From Cinnamomum chago (taxonomy: Eukaryota; Streptophyta; Magnoliopsida; Laurales; Lauraceae), in contig CP142455.1 of NCBI GenBank assembly GCA_038049695.1, forward strand, positions 34,695,501-34,759,500: a stretch of 64,000 nucleotides of DNA. The letters are read 5' to 3'. This document shows positions 60,382-64,000 of the stretch, in pieces. The stretch's first letter is position 1. The number at the start of each line of letters is the position of its first letter. A program made the translations under genes and the position numbers. The notes beneath the pieces are model-generated. The model worked only from the letters and a program-made list of their open reading frames with translations, had not been told where the DNA came from and did not search any database.

Positions 60382-63300
60382 TGTCGGAACCCCGGACAGG
60401 GAATCCGGGATCGGGACTAATAATGATGATGATAATGATAGCAAATCGGATTTATGCTATACATTTATTTAATTTCCCACAGGTATCCGCTATGAGGATA
60501 TCACAACCATATAAGAACATTTCTATTAAGTGCAGAAGCGTGTAGCAAATCAAATGATAATTCACTTCTAATCACCAGATAGATCACATGTATAATCAAG
60601 TATCAGAATGAGCAATGAACATTAGCATGTTACCCAAAAGTAAGGTTCAAGTTTAAACAAAAGATCATTTAGTTACATTTCCCAAAAATAGAGGCCAACA
60701 AAGGCCAATATAGACAAAATACCAATCCCCAAAAGAATGGTTAAAAGTTTCCCAAAATGTTCTCTCTCTAGCAATCCAATGTCTAGATGACATCATCAGC
60801 ACGCCACTCAACTAATTGTTGCGGTTCACCGACCGCCTCCTCATGCTCCTCCTCGGGATAACCGACGACGGGACCTGAGTACCAAAGAGTGCGTCAAACA
60901 CGACGGTTTGGCAAATGGTAAAATATAATGACAATATGATAATAAATGAATTTACTTTCAAAAGCATTTAAACCTGTTTAAATAACAATTTCTATATACG
61001 AGATAAAACATTTATTCAAAAACGAGTGTGCATTATAAAACATGTAAGGTAACCAAGGAAACGGGAAACAAGCAAGATGACAACCACACGAGGCTAAGTC
61101 CTCTGTCACTAAAATGACAGAGCAATAACTAGGCATTGATCTCAGTCACTCGAGGTGAGGAGAAACAATGGATCTTATAAATACATATACATATACTATA
61201 CATGACCACGGTAGCGAGCTGGGCATCGGGAACCACAATAGCAATTTGCGGCATCGGGACAAGACCACGGTAATAACCGGGTAGCGGGATCCAAACTGCA
61301 GCTGGCGGGACAAGAGGGGGATCTCCAAGTCGGTGGATCAGACCAACAGGGTTATCCAAGCTTAGTGGTGCCGACTAATAGGTCAAATAACAAATCGAGA
61401 CATATGCAAGTAAATCAAGTAAAATGAATAAACGGGCAAGACGGGGGTGCTCAAGGGCACACTGTCGTTTCATGTCGTGCAATGCACTACAAGACAAGTA
61501 ACTATTATAAGTGTAACTCAATGCTTTCGGGAAAACAAGACATGTAGTATAAATCTCGGGATCGATAGAGTACAATAAACAATTGAAATCTCGGGTAAAG
61601 TATCGGGTTCAAGATTTATTTGAAGTGAATAGGGATCCCGTATGTCGATCCAGTAATAATTTGGTACTCTTTGAGTTTGGGGACATTTCGGGCGCCTTAT
61701 ACACTTTGAATTTTCAAAACTTTGAATGACATCTTCTTGATATGGTTTCTTTCTCGGATGGCCTCATACAATGCCTACTGAATCTCCTTTGACCGACAAG
61801 GCTCAGCGCTCGAGCGAACCGGAGAGTTCCCTTGAGTGAGGAGCTCTCCGGAATGGTTGTCTGGGTAATTTCGGCTACCTTGCGGTCAGATGGCGGTTAG
61901 CCGCCGTTGGATTCGGAGGTTAGCCGTTGGCTGACCGCGGCTGGCCTGATAGAAAGACAGGTTACTGGAAATGTAACCGAAATGGTTCGGTTGGCTGGCG
62001 GTTAGCCGCCAATATGTCCGGCGGTTAGCCGCTAGCTGACCGTGAGGCTGACCGTATTTTCAGGTGGAAATGTTGCTCTCTGGAAAAGTAATTGAATGGG
62101 TCGGTTGGCAGGCGGTTAGCCATTGATGGGTTCGGCGGTTAGCCGCGGGCTAACCGTGAGGCTGACTGAGTTTTCAGGTGGAAAATGTTGCTCTTTGGAA
62201 AAGTGACCGCGACTGTTCGGTTAGCTGGCGGTTAGCCGCCAGTCACCAGACAGCTAGCCGCCAGGTGACCGCTGGTTGACCGCCAGGCACGGGAAACATC
62301 CACTGTGTTCAGATTTGGGCCATTTTCCTCCTCAAAACCATTCTCCTCACTTCCACTTAATCCTTACCATAAAACTGAGCTAAAAGCACCTCCAATGCAA
62401 CTATCTACATTTCTCCACAACTCCAATATGGGTTCATTCCATCACCTCCTCCATTAACATCAAATCCAATACAAATAAAGAAAGAAGGAAACCATTTCAC
62501 AATAGAGTACATTTAGGACAAAACAAGAGGAAATTAAATGCCATGCACCAATACACTTATAAGTCATAAATGCACTACCAAACTCTATCATGAACATTTA
62601 TTTCAAACCAATGCAATAAATAGGCATGAGTGGAAAAATACCAAAATCACTGAAAGCTTATAAAAATCAAATCATCCACTTGCCTTTGGTCTCTAATCAA
62701 TGAAATCAAGCTCTAATACTCTTCCAAGCCAAAGATCCAAGCTATGAACAAAATCCCCAAAAACCAACCCTAAAATGGCCAAACAATGAATGAAGAAGAT
62801 ATAACTCACAGTAATGGAGATGAAGCTTCTCCAGGGCTAGAAGAATACAAATCTAGAAGATGGGAATGATTACTTACTTGTAAGGTCCTCTAATGGCAAG
62901 AGTAAGCTCAATGAAGATCTTGGAATGGAGGGTTTTCTTCACAAATGGTATCAATGGGTGGCTATGGTGATGAGGAAGAGAATGATGACCTCCAATATGA
63001 TGTTGGTGCAAGATTTGTAGGAGGTTGAGATGGAGAGAGCAAGAAGAAGAAGAAAAGTTGCCAACAAACCCTAGACTCTCTTCTTGTGCTGGAAAAAGGA
63101 AAAATGAGGAAGATGGGTCTCCTTATATGAGCAAATGGAGATGGGTCCCACTACTTAAGACATTCAAGGGCTGAAATCTTGGCTTTCGGGGCTTCTAATG
63201 AATTCGACGAAGAAGAGAAAAGTAATCGTCGAAATATCTAGTTTCCAAAAAATATATGTTTCGCGGGTTTCGGGAATATCAAGTTTTGGGTACAGATTTT

Positions 63301-63634
63301 GTGTACAAAGACTGTTTTGCCCTCAAGGCTATGAAATCGGATTTCGGGATCTCGAACGGGGACGGGATCAACATGAAAGTTGTATGGGTTAGCAATACAA
63401 ATAAAACGGGATTAAAACAATGAATACGAAGATCTCCGATAAATCCTCAAGCACATGCAAGGTCATAAAGAAGGAACCCCCAAAGGGCCCCACTAAGCAC
63501 AAGCAAGCACAATTCCCCAAAACTATATCAAAAGCTATTCTAAGCCCAACCTAACCAAAATCCACTAAACAAGCTTAGAACTAGAACACAACTTAATCAA
63601 TACTAATCAGGTTCACTCGGGTCGGGGTCTTACA
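60382..63634 (-). mobile_element. Solo LTR beta-4, nested in the copia leader
   Basis: This 3253-bp element is in minus orientation, with TGTAAGACCCCGACCCGAGT at 63634 and its end at 60382. It is flanked by the perfect duplication CAATT (60377-60381 and 63635-63639). Its sequence aligns along most of its length with beta-3. A TATA-like CATATAAGG stands near 63.12 kb. No coding region is present. Confidence 0.9.
61880..62292 (-). repeat. GGTTAGCC array in solo LTR beta-4
   Basis: GGCGGTTAGCCGCC occurs exactly at 61892-61905, 61997-62010 and 62227-62240, with many more GGTTAGCC and TGACCG variants between. The sites ride on a tandem unit of about 110-120 bp that also carries TTTTCAGGTGGAAA and TGTTGCTCT. 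Confidence 0.88.
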
Positions 63635-63863
63635 CAATTCGAGTCCAAACACCTCCAAAACACTTTTGAAGGCTCACAATGGCATCCTACCATCCTTCCA
63701 TCATAATTAAACCCTTTTGTGACTATCCAAACATGGATTTACTACATAAAGTAAACAAACCCAATCATAATTGATCTTTACATAGCCCTAGGTCTATCCT
63801 CTTCGTATCTCATGCAAAGATTAGATCTAGATCGCTGATCTAACATGATTAGAGATGAGGTAT

Positions 63864-63877
63864 GGCTCTGATACCAA
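63864..63877 (-). other. Primer-binding site of the copia element
   Basis: On the minus strand TTGGTATCAGAGCC follows the LTR end CCAACA after one nucleotide. TGGTATCAGAGC is complementary to the 3' end of initiator tRNA-Met, the usual primer of plant copia elements. Confidence 0.92.
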
Positions 63878-63878
63878 T

Positions 63879-64000
63879 TGTTGGAAGTAGGTGGGCCTCG
63901 TGGATAGGTTTTCAAAACTTTTTGACCCACTTGACTCAGGGATCAACTATCCAGAAGGCTATATAACCCAATCCAGGATGCAATCCCTCATTCTCATCAA
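63879..64000 (-). repeat. 5' LTR of the copia element (partial)
   Basis: This is the inner end of the 5' LTR, nearly identical to 13554-13673. The rest lies beyond the window. Confidence 0.9.

Larger units (their letters stand above)
13554..64000 (-). mobile_element. Ty1/copia retrotransposon, interrupted by B, beta-3 and beta-4
   Basis: This minus-strand copia element runs from its 3' LTR (13554-15225) to a partial 5' LTR at the right edge (from 63879). Its own parts in the window total about 7.4 kb: 13554-17079, 53788-54640, 57748-60381 and 63640-64000. The order on the minus strand is 5' LTR, tRNA-Met site, leader, gag, protease, integrase, RT, RNase H, polypurine tract, 3' LTR. The 5 bp left of it, GTATG (13549-13553), should be duplicated beyond the right edge. 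It is a fossil with on the order of ten breaks in addition to the three insertions. Confidence 0.9.

Noticed and set aside
60297-60545. Plus-strand frame at the left end of beta-4
   Set aside because: It crosses the border between the copia leader and the solo LTR and so cannot be an old gene.
1-64000. Search for host genes, tRNA and rRNA genes
   Set aside because: Every stretch of more than 300 bp could be assigned to a transposable element or its repeats; no host exon or RNA gene was convincing by eye.

Overview
The window is a stretch of plant (angiosperm) nuclear DNA made almost entirely of nested transposable elements. I see no host single-copy gene, rRNA or tRNA gene. A plant source is supported by Tat-lineage Ty3/gypsy elements with a second, archaeal-type RNase H, an antisense gene with a plant mobile domain (PMD), a Ty1/copia element primed by initiator tRNA-Met, long solo LTRs, and a PIF/Harbinger DNA transposon with a Myb/SANT partner gene. 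Species cannot be fixed; the nesting suggests a large, repeat-rich genome.

Layout. Positions 1-12209 hold the 5' part of a Tat gypsy element on the minus strand (element A: 5' LTR, primer site, leader, gag, pol up to the integrase), cut by the left window edge. A sits in an older relative, element C, of which only a pol piece (12210-13553, plus strand) is visible. C is cut on its right by a minus-strand copia element running from 13554 beyond the right edge. The copia element is split by element B (17080-53782, plus strand, target duplication CTTCC), a Tat element of about 24.3 kb without its own insertions. Inside B lie solo LTR alpha (22902-25114, duplication GAAAA) and solo LTR beta-2 (40005-50210, duplication GTAAG). 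Inside beta-2 lies a PIF/Harbinger transposon (44076-50022, duplication TAA). Two more solo LTRs of the beta family interrupt the copia element: beta-3 (54641-57742, GTTAC) and beta-4 (60382-63634, minus, CAATT). The nesting is therefore C > copia > B > beta-2 > Harbinger, five levels deep, and nearly every joint carries a readable target-site duplication.

Coding content. A and B carry gag and pol with the order protease, G-patch-like motif, reverse transcriptase, RNase H, second RNase H, integrase. Between pol and the 3' LTR, B carries a multi-exon gene on the opposite strand encoding a PMD plus a coiled-coil tail, with its own TATA box. The retroelements are fossils with breaks. The Harbinger transposon is the one element that looks whole: a three-exon, about 407-residue DDE transposase without interruption, and a Myb/SANT-like gene beside it.

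The most unusual signal is not a gene. Several unrelated LTR families here, and the first intron of the antisense gene, each contain a short cluster of GC-rich palindromes. The palindromic core differs from copy to copy (GGTTAACC, CGATCGATCG, GGTCGACC, GGTTAGCC, GGTCGCC/GGCGACC, CGTACG) but is repeated within a copy. Other points of note are a conserved G-run/C-run hairpin in the Tat RNA leader, a conserved branch point plus 3' splice site just before gag, and several lineage-specific minisatellites.
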